Assembly (NCBI GenBank): GCA_947034895.1
Contig: OX344764.1
Coordinates: 50,821,348-50,885,347 of the forward strand
Direction: 5' to 3'
DNA: 64,000 nt
Origin: Rhytidiadelphus loreus
Taxonomy: Eukaryota; Streptophyta; Bryopsida; Hypnales; Hylocomiaceae
Shown: positions 43,262-56,431 of the stretch, piece after piece
Layout: every line of letters begins with the position of its first letter
How positions within the stretch are numbered: position 1 is the first letter of the stretch
Translations under genes and position numbers: made by a program
Notes under the pieces: model-generated
The model's input: only the letters and a program-made list of their open reading frames with translations
The model's database searches: none
Told to the model about the DNA's origin: nothing

Positions 43262-46146
43262 GCCTAGAGCACCTGAAAATACATTTTGCCGTTGCGCTAT
43301 TTACTGAATCCTTTATCGAATTACCATCTTAGTACTGTAGGGCTCCTTGAATAAATAACTGACATCTACTCCTTGTCAATGTGTTACCATTTGCATAAAT
43401 ATTGTTTGCAAAATTTTTAGATGTTTGAAAAGAGAATTAATTTACAACATCTTCGAGAGAAAATAAAGGTTTTAGGATGTAATTATCTTTGGGGCAATAT
43501 GCTTCTTAGTTACACAATTTTGAAAATCCATTAAAGAATTGTATAGAAATACAAACACATTACAAAATTTGCCTCCAAAATTGTCAAAAGGAACTTCTAA
43601 ATTACTTTGAACACACATCTTTGTTCTCATAAATAATCAATATCAAATTTATAATATCAATTACATATGCTATTGTAGTCTCGTGCAAACAATTCTTCAT
43701 TGGTGTGGAGGACCTTGTGTAAGAGATTGCTTCAACAATGCCATTGCATTTACCATAGATTGAAGAGCCCCAACCAAAGCTTGAGAGGTTTCCCTACTAG
43801 CCTCTATTTTCTCTCGATCTATGTTTGTTCTCTCTAGTCTATGTTTGTTCTCTCTCTATGACTAATTTCTCTCTCTCCATCTCAACAAGTTCCTTGTGCT
43901 TGACATCCTCTCTATCTTAAGTTCTATGAAGAACTTCTACAAGTTAAGCAAAGACTAAAAGGGACTCAATTGTTCAACACTTAGATGTTGTTTAAGCTCG
44001 CACAAATAGACCCTACTATATGCCCCATAGACAAAATAGATGATGCTAAGTTTATTGAGGTATATAAGTAATTGAAATGTAATGTATTTGGAGTTCTATA
44101 AGATTTCAATGATTCTCTAAGTAGTTAATTTTTCTTGTCATTATATTGTCCCAACAATATGTCAATGCCCTAAATCCAAATTTCATTTCAATTATATTGT
44201 AATTTGATTGGCTTTTTGTCCATTTCTTTGCCTCATAAATGTATGCCACCACAAATGGATACATAATTGACTAAGAAAAAAAATCAATACTTTCATGTTG
44301 AATTTTTGAACTTCACAAAAGAAAACCCTTGACCTCTTTAATGCATACAACTTACTATGGGTGCCATTTTGTGGCATTAGAAGATATTTGAGGCTAAAGG
44401 AGGGCCGTTTCAGGTTTGTTCCCTTGGCCATTTCCTACGATTGCGGGATACCAACTATCGTTGTCAAGGTAGTAATGACCCAATATTTAAAATAATAAAT
44501 AAATAATATTTAAAATATTGGTCAAAAACATGTTTTGAACCCAAATTTTTGTTTTTGAATTTTTGAATTTTTTTCCTGAGGTGGCATAGTCACCACCACA
44601 TCAACAGAGAGTTCCATGCGCTCTTGCAATTCTAGCAGTGGTAGAGGGCATTGGAAACTTGCAGTCTCCCAATGCCCTCAAATCTCTTCTAATGTGTTTG
44701 GATCTACGGATTGGAAGTTATGGCTTATTTTTAAATTATAGAATTGAAGTAAATGATCATTTTTTATGAAAAGCAAAAACTTTCATATGGCATGTCCAAA
44801 TGCCACAATATATACAAAGTCCTTGCACTCTTTTGTGTTTGGAACTTTCTATTTACACCAAGAATGTAACTTCTCAAACTAAAGTGTGAAAGTTATTGAA
44901 TTTCAAAGTTTCAATAAATTAAAATATTAAAAAATTATTTTAATTTTAAAACACTAGTATAGTAATATAAACTTCATTCTTGTAAAGCACAAATTAACAA
45001 GGTAGTTGGTTGAAGAAATGAACAAGTGCCAACAAAAGAAAATAAAGCATGGTCAATAAAAAAATGAACAAAGCAACAACTCAAAAAACTTGAATCTACT
45101 CCAAAGACCCTAAACCACTTAACTTCTTTTGTTGTCCCGGTAATATATTGAGAACAATAATTCACTAGAGTAGCGCACATTATTTGCTTCCTACTTGAAA
45201 TAGAGCATCCATGGAAGGTTTGGGCCCCTCCAACTCTGTGCTTCCTTTATGTGCACACTAGAGCTACAGTTGGACTTCCTACATGCAACTTCTTTACAAT
45301 GGAGCCTCCATCCACCCGTCCAGAATCGGAGGTCTAGGCCCCAATGGAAACCGACTCCTAAAGCCAAGGCCATTTGAGGTTCAAGTATTAAAGATAGGTT
45401 CAACTCTCCATGTGCACATCAATTTGGATGGGTTCAAACAAGCGATTGGTCTCCATTAGCACTACTTCTGGAAATCAGAGGAATCAAAGCAACCAGAGCT
45501 CAATGAAGTGGCAACAATATGATTGGTGACTCTGTAGATATGCTGCAGTTTTGCTATAGTCATGTTTGCGATGTTCCAGAATTAACCTTTTGTAGGCTTG
45601 AGTCCAGGCCCTCCAACTCTACAAAGACGAATTGCAAGGGCTAGAGGCTAGAGGTCCAGTTAGAAGGGAGCCTGGAGCGCACAGTGGAATGGAGACTGCT
45701 TGGACGTTCGATTTTGTACTTCTAAGTGCCCTCTATTGCGTCTATGACTCTGGGCTTCCATTCCATCAGACCTCCAACCTCCAAGCCTTGTATTTTGAGC
45801 CGGTTGCCATTAGCCAATGTACTTCTACTTTAGTTATTGGAGGGGACTTGAAAGTTGGATGAGAGAAATGGATGTTTCTATTAGATGCTTTAGACAAACA
45901 AAGCTCTCTAAAAATGTGCAAAGTTCTCTGGCTCCAGTCGTTTCCATTGGCTGCTTTGGTTGCTCCTTCAAAAGCGCACAAACTATAGTTGGAGATTTTG
46001 GTATCCTAGCTAATAAAGCACGCCTCTAGCCAAGGGTCTAGGCCCTCCAGGCCTCCAATTCCTGATTACAACAATTAGAAGCTAGATGTCCAAGTAGAGG
46101 GTAGATCAGAGCTCTAGTTGCAATGGAACCTAATTGAAGCTCTAGA
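43262..46146. other. Non-coding segment unique to the right arm
   Basis: About 2.9 kb with no counterpart between 3206 and 3430 of the left arm, so inserted here or deleted there. It holds loosely repeated GGCCCTCCAACTCT-like blocks at about 45225, 45605 and 46045 and a CTCTCTCTATG-rich stretch at about 43810-43880. Small ORFs on both strands lack recognisable domains. No gene supported. Confidence 0.5.
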
Positions 46147-49100
46147 ATTCTTACAAACACTACTTTTGTTTCAGTAACCACAATGCATTGAAAGCTCCTA
46201 ACCACCATGAATTGAAAAATGCTTGGAATGTTGTGAAATTTTAGATGAGCATTCTCAACTGTTTTATCTTTCACTAAAGCACAAAAAGGTCATCATTTCA
46301 TTTCAAAATATTCTCACTAAGATATGCTCCTTCAAAGTGTGCTTCCTTGTTTTTCCATTGACACAAATAAAACTTGAAACTTAAATGTCTACTAAATTGT
46401 GTAGTCAAATAATTTTATTTTATTTGAAGTTCTCACTCTCAATGTGAACTTCAAGATTATATAATAAAATTCTATATGATCTCAAGAAAAAATGAGAAAA
46501 AAGAATGCTAAAGTTTTTGGCAAATTTAGCCCATTTTGGAAGTATTGTCTTACCCCTTGGATCAATACATGTTAAGGACCTACTCTATGGCCAAATGGTC
46601 AAACACTCAAACATCGTTTCCAAACTCAATTTAGTAGTTCACTCAAGTTACTTTCAATCTTATATTTTTATTACATTAACCTATGTGTATACTCTCCATT
46701 TAGTCTTGTAAAAATTTGTCATTGATATAAATGTATATAAAAATGTAAAAATAAACTTATAAATAGAAAAATAGAAATCTAATCATTTGAGATTCCTTTT
46801 CAAAGCACAATTAGCAAATTCAAAATGTATAATAGTGGAAAACTTTATCAAGTAATTTCTTTATTTCTTCTTCATAAAACACAAGTAGCTATGATCCTAA
46901 AGTCAAATTGTTGTCATTAAGCTAAATACAGTCTATATATAATTGAGTGATGAATATTGATGTTCATACATAAAAGTCCTTGTTGTTGTGCATGTTGATG
47001 TTTAGAAGTTTTGTTGGATAAATCATAAATTAATTATTATAATTCTTCAAAGTATAAAGTGGTATGGAATTTAATGAATTGTTAATAATGTATATTAGAA
47101 AAATCTTTTGGTTTTTATCACAAATGAAGTTTGGAATTTAAAAAGAAAAAAATGAACCTTTAAAGTTAAAATATATTGAAGTTAAAATATGTGAATGAAA
47201 AACACTCATTAAATATTATTGATGTTATTTGGGATCTAAAACTTTCAACTTGTAATTGAAATAGTGCAATGAGTTCTTGGACTTTTAAGACAAGAGAAAA
47301 TTGGAAAAAAAAAACAAGCTTACTGGGCATCATTTTCTTAGTTTAAATCACATACCCAAATTATGTATTACTAAGTAAGTTACAATTTAGATTGATTGAA
47401 GGTCATCCAAAGTTTTATTTATATAATCAATCTCTTGAAAAAAAATCAACAAATACTCTGGATGTGCTAAGTCAAGAGCCTTTAGGGGTTGATTGTATAA
47501 TTTTTAATGAGTTCACTTGCATCAAAATTGGTTTGGGGTCAAAATATTTTTATAAAATTAGGTACTAAAACTATTTAGACATTATTTCAAAAATTATTTG
47601 TAGTAAAAAAACGAAGAACAAAATAAAGAACATTTCAATTGGTAATTCTCTTTAAACAACTTGCGTACTATAAATACTTGGGGGGTGCACTTAGTTCTAC
47701 TATAACAAACCACATGCAAATAGGTGGTTTCTAATAAAGTATAATTTCAATCTAAAATTTTGACCATTGTTTAATGATGACTATAGGTTTCTATTGCCAA
47801 AATTTCCAACTCAAATAAAATATGAAATGATTTCTAAAAGAGGTTGAAAATGAACTAAAATGGCATGTTTTTCAACTCAAATAATTATTGAGAACACATT
47901 TAGATGACCATTGAATCAATATTCAACTCAAAATGAGCTTTCAATAGAGAGTTATTTTTATGAATTTTTTTTTTCATTTTTTAGACAATTTTTTCTTATA
48001 CAATATAGGGGTGTGAAAGTTATTTTTCAGTTCTATAGTGTGTCTTTTTACTTCAAAAATTTGTAACTAATTATTATTAACAAATAAAAATATCAATAAT
48101 TCAAAACATAAACTTTCAATGTAGGAAAATCTATTCATATAAATAAATATATATACTTCTTTCTTTCTTTTTCTTTTTCTTTCTTTTTTTCTTTTTTCTT
48201 TTTTATAAATTTAAAAAAAAAATTCAAAGTTCAAAAAGTAAATAGGGGGGCCAAAGTTTTGTTTGCACGTGATTTCTAATGGATACCTAAGTGCCCCCCC
48301 AAGTATAAATGAAATGTAATTTCTAAGGTGCATAATATAATTACATAACATACAACCTCAATTTTAGAAAAAATACTTTCAATCCTCCTATAATGAATCT
48401 TTGTGCGCCAATTTATAAATTTTTGTTTTTCAGTCTAGAGACCTAAAAAGCGTATAGACTTTAGACGCGTAAAGGCCCCAATTTTTTCTCTACTGGCTAA
48501 AGAAGAAGGAAAAAAACAAAGGAAAAAACCCAGTTAGAGTATCATATAAAATCCAAAAAAATATGAGATGAGTTTATCCTTTAATGTGAATGTTCCCATA
48601 TTAAAAGATTTTTTTATTTCTTGAAATGATGTTGTATTTAATATTTACTCTAATTTTTAAATTTCTAAGTATAAAAGTTAGTGAATAGGAAATGAAATTA
48701 ATTTACAAGAAACTGGTTGATTCAATTCAATTATAGATACAAATTGTATTAATATCAAATACAAACATCTTTTTAGAATAGGAATTTTATTTTTAATAGA
48801 TTTTTAATAATAAAATACAAAATTGGGTGCTTATTAATCTCGATCTCTTTAACGATGATTGTGTATTTAGTCAAAATTCATAATAATATACAATATTCAT
48901 GACCCCTGATGATCAATTGACCATTTTATAGTTACAGTTTCATTTTGGGCAACCTTTCTTTGGTGGGAAAAAATTGTTTTTCAAATATTGTATTTTTCAA
49001 TTTTAATGTATATTAGATTGGGTAATCTTAGAGTTGTTTTGTTTGATGTTTAAATCATTGTGGTCAAAAGTTGTTTGTAATTAAAATAGCACAAATTAAA

Positions 49101-49358
49101 AAATTTACTTTCAAAGAAAAGTATTGATAATTTCACCCTTAAATCCTCGCATGGATGGCCATGGATCTCCCATCCATGACACATAACCTGTTCCTTCTTG
49201 GAACATGCATTCCATGTGTTGCGCTATTAAACGCTAGAATCTTAAACTACAAAATATTACCAATAGATATTCAATATTTGATGAATTTCTACAAGGGAAT
49301 TGCTTCAAATTTTATTTTGAAATAAAACTATAATTAGTTTTCTAACTTTGATACCCGG
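46147..49358. repeat. Right arm of large inverted repeat, distal segment
   Basis: Reverse complement of 1-3206. It differs by a short block at about 49147-49232 (GGATGGCCATGGATCTCCCA) replacing AT-rich sequence of the left arm. No gene. Confidence 0.9.
47677..48303. mobile_element. hAT-like MITE with 8-bp TSD (family 1, copy c)
   Basis: Mirror of 1017-1686 in the right arm: starts CTTGGGGGGTGCACTTAG and ends CTAAGTGCCCCCCCAAG. It is flanked by TATAAATA and TATAAATG, the complement of the left-arm duplication CATTTATA with one change. Same insertion event as copy a. Confidence 0.85.
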
Positions 49359-49902
49359 GTATGCAAATCTTGTATTATACGCAAGGATCATCGGCATTAA
49401 TACGGCTTAAAGGATAGCTTTTGTAAAAATCATATCAAGTGAAAAGGACCCAAAAGTTAAGTGAAGACCAAATTAAATAAAATGAGATGTAAAAAATGTT
49501 GAGTTGTATATTTATTAAAAAGAATTCACAATATATATAAAGAATTAAAACACTTATTTGTAAATTTTTAAAAGTTCATACTAAAAAAAAATTCTAATTA
49601 AAATCAAAATTCATTCATAGTAATTTCTTTTTATTAAAAAATCTTAATTTCTTTATTACAAGACGAAAAATTTGGGTAGCTTGTTCCATGATACATGTAT
49701 ATAAAAAAACTCATATAATTAAGCTTTTAATGCTATTATGGTCCTCAAAATATATTCATTTCATATATATAATTACATTTTGGGGTTCCTTGTTAAAAAG
49801 GCTATAAGAATTTTCTACATTAAAACATATTAAATCCCTTGAGATTGGACTAAAATGCATTATAAGTGATTATAATAAGGCCATATAATACAAGACTTGC
49901 AT
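49352..49902. mobile_element. 551-bp TIR element at the inverted-repeat edge
   Basis: Inverted ends ATGCAAATCTTGTATTATA and TATAATACAAGACTTGCAT; flanked by ACTTTGA (49345-49351 and 49903-49909), 7-8 bp, compatible with hAT. Bases 1-7 of the window are the start of its mirror copy. No coding capacity. Confidence 0.65.
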
Positions 49903-49924
49903 ACTTTGACGGTGTGGATATTGG

Positions 49925-50170
49925 ATAATTTTTAATCATGATGCTTTCTTTACGAAGAATCAAAAAGGTTGAAGAAAGTTGTATTTTAAAGCATATCTTC
50001 ATTTGTTCTCCTACCTCTTGGACATTTAGAATTAACTAAGAGTTTGTCAAACTCAAATTTTAGATGCCATACAACTATACTAGCTATGTCATATGAATGT
50101 TATATTTTCTTTGACAAAGGTACCATAAAAGCAAGTGTAAAATCAGGTGCAAAATCTCTACATATCACAA
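49925..50170. repeat. Relic of a germin-like 3' flank without its gene
   Basis: Matches, in direct orientation, the flanks at about 6825-7090 and 40680-40930 downstream of genes B and C (shared AAAGCATATCTTCAT, CCTACCTCTTG, GACAAAGGT). No cupin sequence follows, so a fourth germin-like unit has lost its gene or was copied without it. Confidence 0.65.
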
Positions 50171-53100
50171 GGTTACTTTTGTTGATAATTGTAAATAAAT
50201 TGGATTTATGAAATAGTAAATTTAAAACATTGTTTAAAGTTTAGAAATCTAGTAATGCATCTTAGATGCATGTTTAAACCCTAAAGGAAAAAGAACAAAA
50301 AGAACAAATTGCTATATTGTTTGACAACATAGCAATTTTTATTTTTTTTATTTAAAATTTCCACATAGAATGTGCCCAAGGAGTAACTCTAAGGCCCAAC
50401 AATTTTCATAACTTTTGACTACATGGTTCAAAAGTTATTGTATGATATGTAATTTTCACTATTCAGTGAGCAGCCCGAGAAAAAAAAAACTTCTTTGAAA
50501 ATCACTTTTTAAAAAAATAAAAATTTGAAATTGATTTTTTTAATTTATAAATATGTGGTAAGCTTTGAATCATTCCATTTTGATTAATGAGATGAGGAAT
50601 TTTAGTTTGGGTTAGTTTGTGGATAGTTATGAAATCTCTCCTCTAAAATAAACTTTGAAGTGCTTTATTTAACTCAATTTTAAATATTTTGGAAAAAAAA
50701 GAAAAGGTGTCTATTGTTTATTGCAACATTACAAAAATTGGGATTGGCATTTTTCAATTCCATAAATAAATTGTTAACAATTTAGTGTTTTTAAACATTC
50801 TCTACTTCTTTCTACTTACTATTTTTTTCCAATATGTTGTACAATTTCAAATGATTTGAAAATATCCAAGCATGTAGCCAACTTGCCTTGAAGAAGGAAT
50901 CCAAAGAATAACCACCATTTTTGACATTTTTTCATACAAATGTGACCTTGTGAAGTACAGCTGCCCGTATTTACACAGGGCCCAAAAAAGGATTTTTGTC
51001 ACTTTAGATGTTAATATCTTGCAATCTCCCTGGTGGAAACTTCTGAAATTTTTTCCACATCTTTTCAAACCAGTGTACTACAAGATCCTACGGTTACATG
51101 TTTCTAAAAAAAAATTATTAAAATTTGGTACTTGTCCTAGAAATAATAGTTCTGGAGCAATTTTGGTGCAAATATAGTCTCTAATGGTTAGGGGTTAGAA
51201 ATCTTGAATTGCATAAAATATGACATAATCAATATGCTAATAAACCACATTGTAGCAAAGATCATATTAAGTATGCAATACAACCTTAGTTTACATGTTC
51301 TTTTCAACATGGAAAAGAACATCCACATCATTCAAAGCCTCCCAATCAAGGCATTAAATACACAAGAAATTCTTTCACTAGACATGCAAATAAAGGCAAA
51401 TACAAAATATAGTGAAGTTTTTAGCAAAATGAAAGAGATACTTGTGCTTGATCCAAAAATAAAAAAATCCACACACTAGATTGCACACATTGGGAATTAA
51501 TACTACATAACATCATCGCAAAACGGCAATATCATTAAAGAAAAAATAAAAGCAAGATCATTACTTACATTACATATCCATAATATGACCAAATGGAAAA
51601 ATACTTCAAAATCAAAGCAACTCATGATCAAACATAGTGTTGTAGTTAGACTTGGGAGATCTAATTAGAAAATCTAAATCCTAGTGAAGTTCGTTCAAGG
51701 AGACCATTTCAAATAGGTTTGCTACAAGACAATCAAATTAGGCAATCACAACATATGGAAAAGGCACACCTCAAAATTCGTATACATCCCAACAAATCTA
51801 ATTCATTAACCACTACACCACTTTATGTCCAATAACAATTACACAACTCCAAAGATTTCAATTTAGGCTCACACACACAATATCCAATTTGCATTACAAT
51901 GACATTCCAACTTGAATACATATAGTAACACATACACATAAAAGTAACACAATCTGATTTGATTAATCATTTCAAAGTTGCATAAATACAAATATTCCCA
52001 TCACTCACTCCAAAAACAAAACAAAACATAGCCAACTTGGGTTGGGACTCACATGCTCATTCTAGCACTGCGTGACTTCCAAATGAGAGCTCCAAAAGCT
52101 TCATAGGAACTGAGCACACAGTTGTCAAACCAAATCGGACTTGACCTTTCAATTCCCAACTAGCAACTACTCAACCAACCAATTGAGTTTCACACATTCA
52201 AATGCTTATTAATCATGTCTTTTTACACTATTTAGCATCCAATTAGCTAATTAACTAGCTTAGCTAGAAGAAAACAAGAACAAAGTTTGAAAACCTAGAT
52301 CTCAAGGTCAATTATTAATTCTACAAATACCAAAAGATGCATTTGAAAAGAAACCATGTTGCTTGAAGAGAACATTGTGAACTCGAACATTTCAAATGTC
52401 AAATCCTAATGAATTTCTTGGAAATTTTAGTATTGATGTATTGATTACAAACGCAATGCCCTTGAGCATGGACTGAGGTTCCAATGAAGTGGTGACATAG
52501 GGTTTATGGGTTCCTCTTACTCGAACATGATGATAGCAAAAACAAATTGTTGTTGTAGAACATTCTAAAACTCCAAAATGATTCTTTGTGTTTTTCTTTC
52601 CATGTACAATACCCTCAAAGTACCTTCAGTTGCTGACAAAACTAAAACTAGATCCCTAGTCAATATGAATTAGACAACACCAAAATACTTGTAGGAATAC
52701 ATTCATCAATTGAGTAATAGATGTTGACAAACTTCTAGATAAAAATAAAGAAATTGGTTTTAAAATGGATCATATATTGTGTAATACTAAATCATGAGCT
52801 TTGTCAAAAAGAAGTAAACCAAGTTACAAGAAAATAAAAATAAAAACTAGATTAAAGTAAAAGCATTGTGAAAAATAGTTCAAACTAAAAGGTACTTATA
52901 ATATCAATCAAATCAAAACAAACTTGAAAGAAGATCAAAGTAAAGACAATGAAAAAATTAAACCAAAGTCAATGAAGTTTCAAAATCAAGATAAAAGTAA
53001 AAGCTAGTTGAAAGCTACACAAAAGTGAAACCTACATACAAGTGAGATTTATTTTAAAACTAAAAACTAGATCAAAGTAAAGCTAAATGAAAACTAGGTC

Positions 53101-53204
53101 AAAGTAAAAGATAGATGGAAAATAGATCAATGTAAAAGATAGGTACCTACCTTAATAAAAACCAAGGCTTTGCATCTACTATATATTCTTATGTCTTTGT
53201 TTTC
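50171..53204. other. AT-rich intergenic DNA
   Basis: About 50940-51120 resembles, inverted, about 18440-18560 in the hAT element, an old dispersed repeat. 52850-53150 is rich in AAGTAAAA/ACTAGATCAAAG-like degenerate tandem units just upstream of the kinase gene. ORFs 50950-51177 and 51204-51479 are unsupported. Confidence 0.5.
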
Positions 53205-54068
53205 ATGACCTTGTCAATTGTAGATTTGTGGCTCTTCAAAACGAATACAATCAAAATGATGAACTTGTATACTATAGGCAAGCAATTGGGGGTGGGTAGC
53301 TTTGGTGCGACATATTTGTGCACCCAAATTGCAACCGGTAAACACTATGCATGTAAATGTTTACCAAAGCGTAACCTTGTCTCACCAAAAGAAAGTGAAA
53401 CAATAAAACGTGAAATTGACATCCTAAAGTTGATCAATCTTAGAGAGCACCCAAATATAGTGGCACTCAAAGATGTTTTTGAAGATGATGATCGTACATA
53501 CATAGTGATTGAGCTATGTGAAGGAGGGTCAATCTTTGATCGTTTGGTTCAAAATGGTCCTTTTGATGAGGCAAGTGCTGCTCAAATGATCAAGGAAGTT
53601 GCTAGTGCTATTGAGGCTTGCCATGACATTGGCATTGTCCATAGGGACTTGACGCTTAAAAACTTGTTGTTCCAGACTAAAGACAAAGGTTCGGCACTCA
53701 AAGTGATTGATTTTGGGTTGACCCAATTCTTTAAGCATGGTGAGGTATTGACCAATGTCGTTGGGACTCCACTATACATGGCCCCTGAAGTCATGGCACA
53801 TGCCCATGGACCCAAAGTGGACATTTGGAGCCTTGGGGTGGTACTATATGGTCTCTTATCAGGGTTTCCTCCTTTCAATGGCTACACATTCATAGATGTA
53901 AACAAAGAAATTATGAAGCACCTTGACTTGTTTGCTAAGCATCCATGGCCACACATCTCAAAGGGTGCAAAAGATCTCATTCAAAAAATGTTGATGTATA
54001 ATGTCAATGAGCGTTTGACTGCATCGGAGGTTTTGAAGCATCCATGGGTTCTAGAAAATGTCAAGTAG
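53205..54068 (+). CDS. CDPK-like protein kinase, catalytic domain only
   Basis: 287 residues, intronless. The domain matches plant calcium-dependent protein kinases: glycine loop GVGSFG (29-34), Lys51, Glu70, HRD 146-148, Asn153, DFG 169-171 and APE 193-195, ending RLTASEVLKHPWVLENVK. The catalytic-loop Lys two residues after Asp148 is Thr150 (HRDLTLKN instead of HRDLKPEN), which may impair catalysis. CDPKs continue with an autoinhibitory junction and four EF hands; here a stop follows the domain directly, so there is no calcium control. Loss of introns and C-terminus suggests a retrocopy or truncated paralogue. The start may be ATG 53256 (MMNLYTIGKQLG) rather than 53205, which adds 17 residues with no homology. 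Confidence 0.85.
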   Translation: MTLSIVDLWLFKTNTIKMMNLYTIGKQLGVGSFGATYLCTQIATGKHYACKCLPKRNLVSPKESETIKREIDILKLINLREHPNIVALKDVFEDDDRTYIVIELCEGGSIFDRLVQNGPFDEASAAQMIKEVASAIEACHDIGIVHRDLTLKNLLFQTKDKGSALKVIDFGLTQFFKHGEVLTNVVGTPLYMAPEVMAHAHGPKVDIWSLGVVLYGLLSGFPPFNGYTFIDVNKEIMKHLDLFAKHPWPHISKGAKDLIQKMLMYNVNERLTASEVLKHPWVLENVK

Positions 54069-56000
54069 GTTAGAAGAAAGTAGTTGCAATTATACTCATT
54101 TTGAGTAGATAAAAGTATATTTTATAAATGTTTATATTGATTTGTAAATGTTTATATTTGAATAGTTTGTGTACTTAGGTGGTCTCTTTCTACCATTATT
54201 GATGTACCCACATGTCAATTAGTTCAACATTTTTATGTACGTAAAACCAAGGAAAAATTATTTTTGCATATTAAATTCAACAATGACTTGTCGTCATGTT
54301 TGATGAGTGTAAAGCTAGAGATATTGTAGTGAGATTGAATGTGCCATGCTTCTAACAACATGTTAATTTGAATATGAATTTTACATTTGTAAGTTTAGCA
54401 ATTTGTACAATTTGCAAATGAATACTATGAAAAGGCCATGAACTTTGTTTGCTCATAAATGAACCATTCCTATCATCTCTTGACATGGTTGAAGGTCTAA
54501 TTAACCTTACCAATTATTATCATTGCAAACGTCTAAAACCAGAACATGAGAATTTTCTACACCAAACATCAATGTTGCCTTGAATTGGGCAGTATTGAAA
54601 TTGTAAATGCAATTTCAAGGCCCCTAGATCCAAACTTATTCACGTCCTTGGATGTTCACAATTTGATTTTTGTGTCTTTGAAATGGCTTTTCGCATTCAT
54701 TCAATTGATAAACTCATTTTCAAAACATACTCTTGTAAGAAAACATTAATTAACCATTAAATGACGTTGCGGATATTTTTTGGCCAATGAATGACAAAGA
54801 ATCTTTCTATGTAAGACGAAAGTGCAATTGTTCATCTTCAAAATTTTGTGCAAAAAAGGGAGATCATGAACAATAGTTTGACCTCCAATGAGCACTATTA
54901 TTTTCTTGAAATACATGGTGTCATATAAAACCAAACCGGATGATTTCCATAGTCACCAGACAGGTATTTAAGACTGAAGCATTTACTTCTGACCTAAGCA
55001 TCCTTCTGAAAGTTGCAAATCCACCATGAAATTAAATGATTTGCTCATTTAATGCGTGCTCTCTTTCTTACAAATGAACATCTGGCAACAATAGAACCAG
55101 ATTTCTCAAAACCTTCATATCTTTGGCTTTACAAACAACAACCGATCAATAACAATTGTAGCTGTGAAACATTTTAAGGTAGTATGTTCTAAAAGCAACC
55201 ATTTAAGGTCCGGTCTGCCTTTTTCATAGGCTTCCATGGACAAAATTATTTTTAGATCATTTTTTAGAGAAAGAAAAATAGATGTGAAACTTAACACACA
55301 AGTGTTTTTGTATTTTTTCAAGCATTTTTGAATTACTTATAAATTTTCAAAGATTTGGGGGCATAGGCACCTATTTGTGACCATAGGTCTCCCAAAATCT
55401 GTCCACTTGCAACATGTAAAGAGACGTGAGGAAATCAAAGACAATGATTGACTCTTGCAATAAAAAAAACATTTTTTTTCTTGATGCATTCATTGGCAAG
55501 AGTGGTCCATTTAAAGATCACTTCATACCCATTCTCCAACTAATAATAGGGTCCATTTGAAGAAGATGGGTGTTTTTAGAGCATACTTCTATATAGATAC
55601 ATATTGATGTCTTTTAATAAAAAGGTTGGTGGAAATTGAAATGTTTTTGTTCATGCCCATTAATTCCAGTCACCTTCAAAGGGCCAACCTATCCTATTAC
55701 TTAGTATAATGTATACAATTTGTACATTGAAGACTCACTCGTCCTGATCAACTGTACTAGTTCGACCTTGCAAGCAAATCACAAGTACATGTAGAACTTC
55801 TCTAAAGCTATAACTTAGGTCTAGGACCAAATTGACGCATTACATTAGAGAGGTTATTACATTAGGGAGGGGCACTGCCAAGATCGATAATCAATATTTC
55901 TTGACAAATGTTTATTGGCTTATAAAGTATTGACTTAAAGAGCTTTTACATGTATTGTCACCTAGAAGTTTGAAATGTTGGATGTGAATTGTTGATGATA
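54069..56000. other. AT-rich intergenic DNA
   Basis: Downstream of the kinase gene. The phrase ACATTAGAGAGG/ACATTAGGGAGG is tandemly repeated at about 55842-55872. Short ORFs only. No element or gene recognised. Confidence 0.5.
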
Positions 56001-56363
56001 ATTAAGGTAGAACTACCCATTACCACACCAATTTGCTGGAGGAGCTATTTGTTAGTTCCCATATTTTTCAGAGATTGAAATGTTTTAGAGAAGTCAATTG
56101 CAAAAAGAATGAAGACGTTCCAACAAGAAGTGAATTTTCTATGATTTTTCAAAGCTAAAATATTAAACTATGAATAGACCCTTGTTGAAGCATGAGCAAA
56201 CCTTTGTTAAAGCATGGGTTGATGTGTCCACTCTCCAAGTGCATTGCCATCATGATAATGAGTTGTAAAGCTTGTGGTAATGGATGGGCCATTGACATAA
56301 TTGGGAGGATGTTGTAGGTGAGGGAATTGGGTGGATAGTGGTATTAGGTAGTTCTACCTTAAT
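56001..56363. mobile_element. 363-bp TIR element
   Basis: Starts ATTAAGGTAGAACTACCCAT and ends GGTAGTTCTACCTTAAT, with matching GTGGTAATG/TATTACCAC continuation: inverted repeats of about 25 bp. Target duplication not resolved. Non-coding. Confidence 0.7.
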
Positions 56364-56431
56364 CAATGGATTGTTGTTTGCAAAATAAACAATCAAGGTG
56401 GAGCATCCCAACACTGGTCAACTCCACATTA

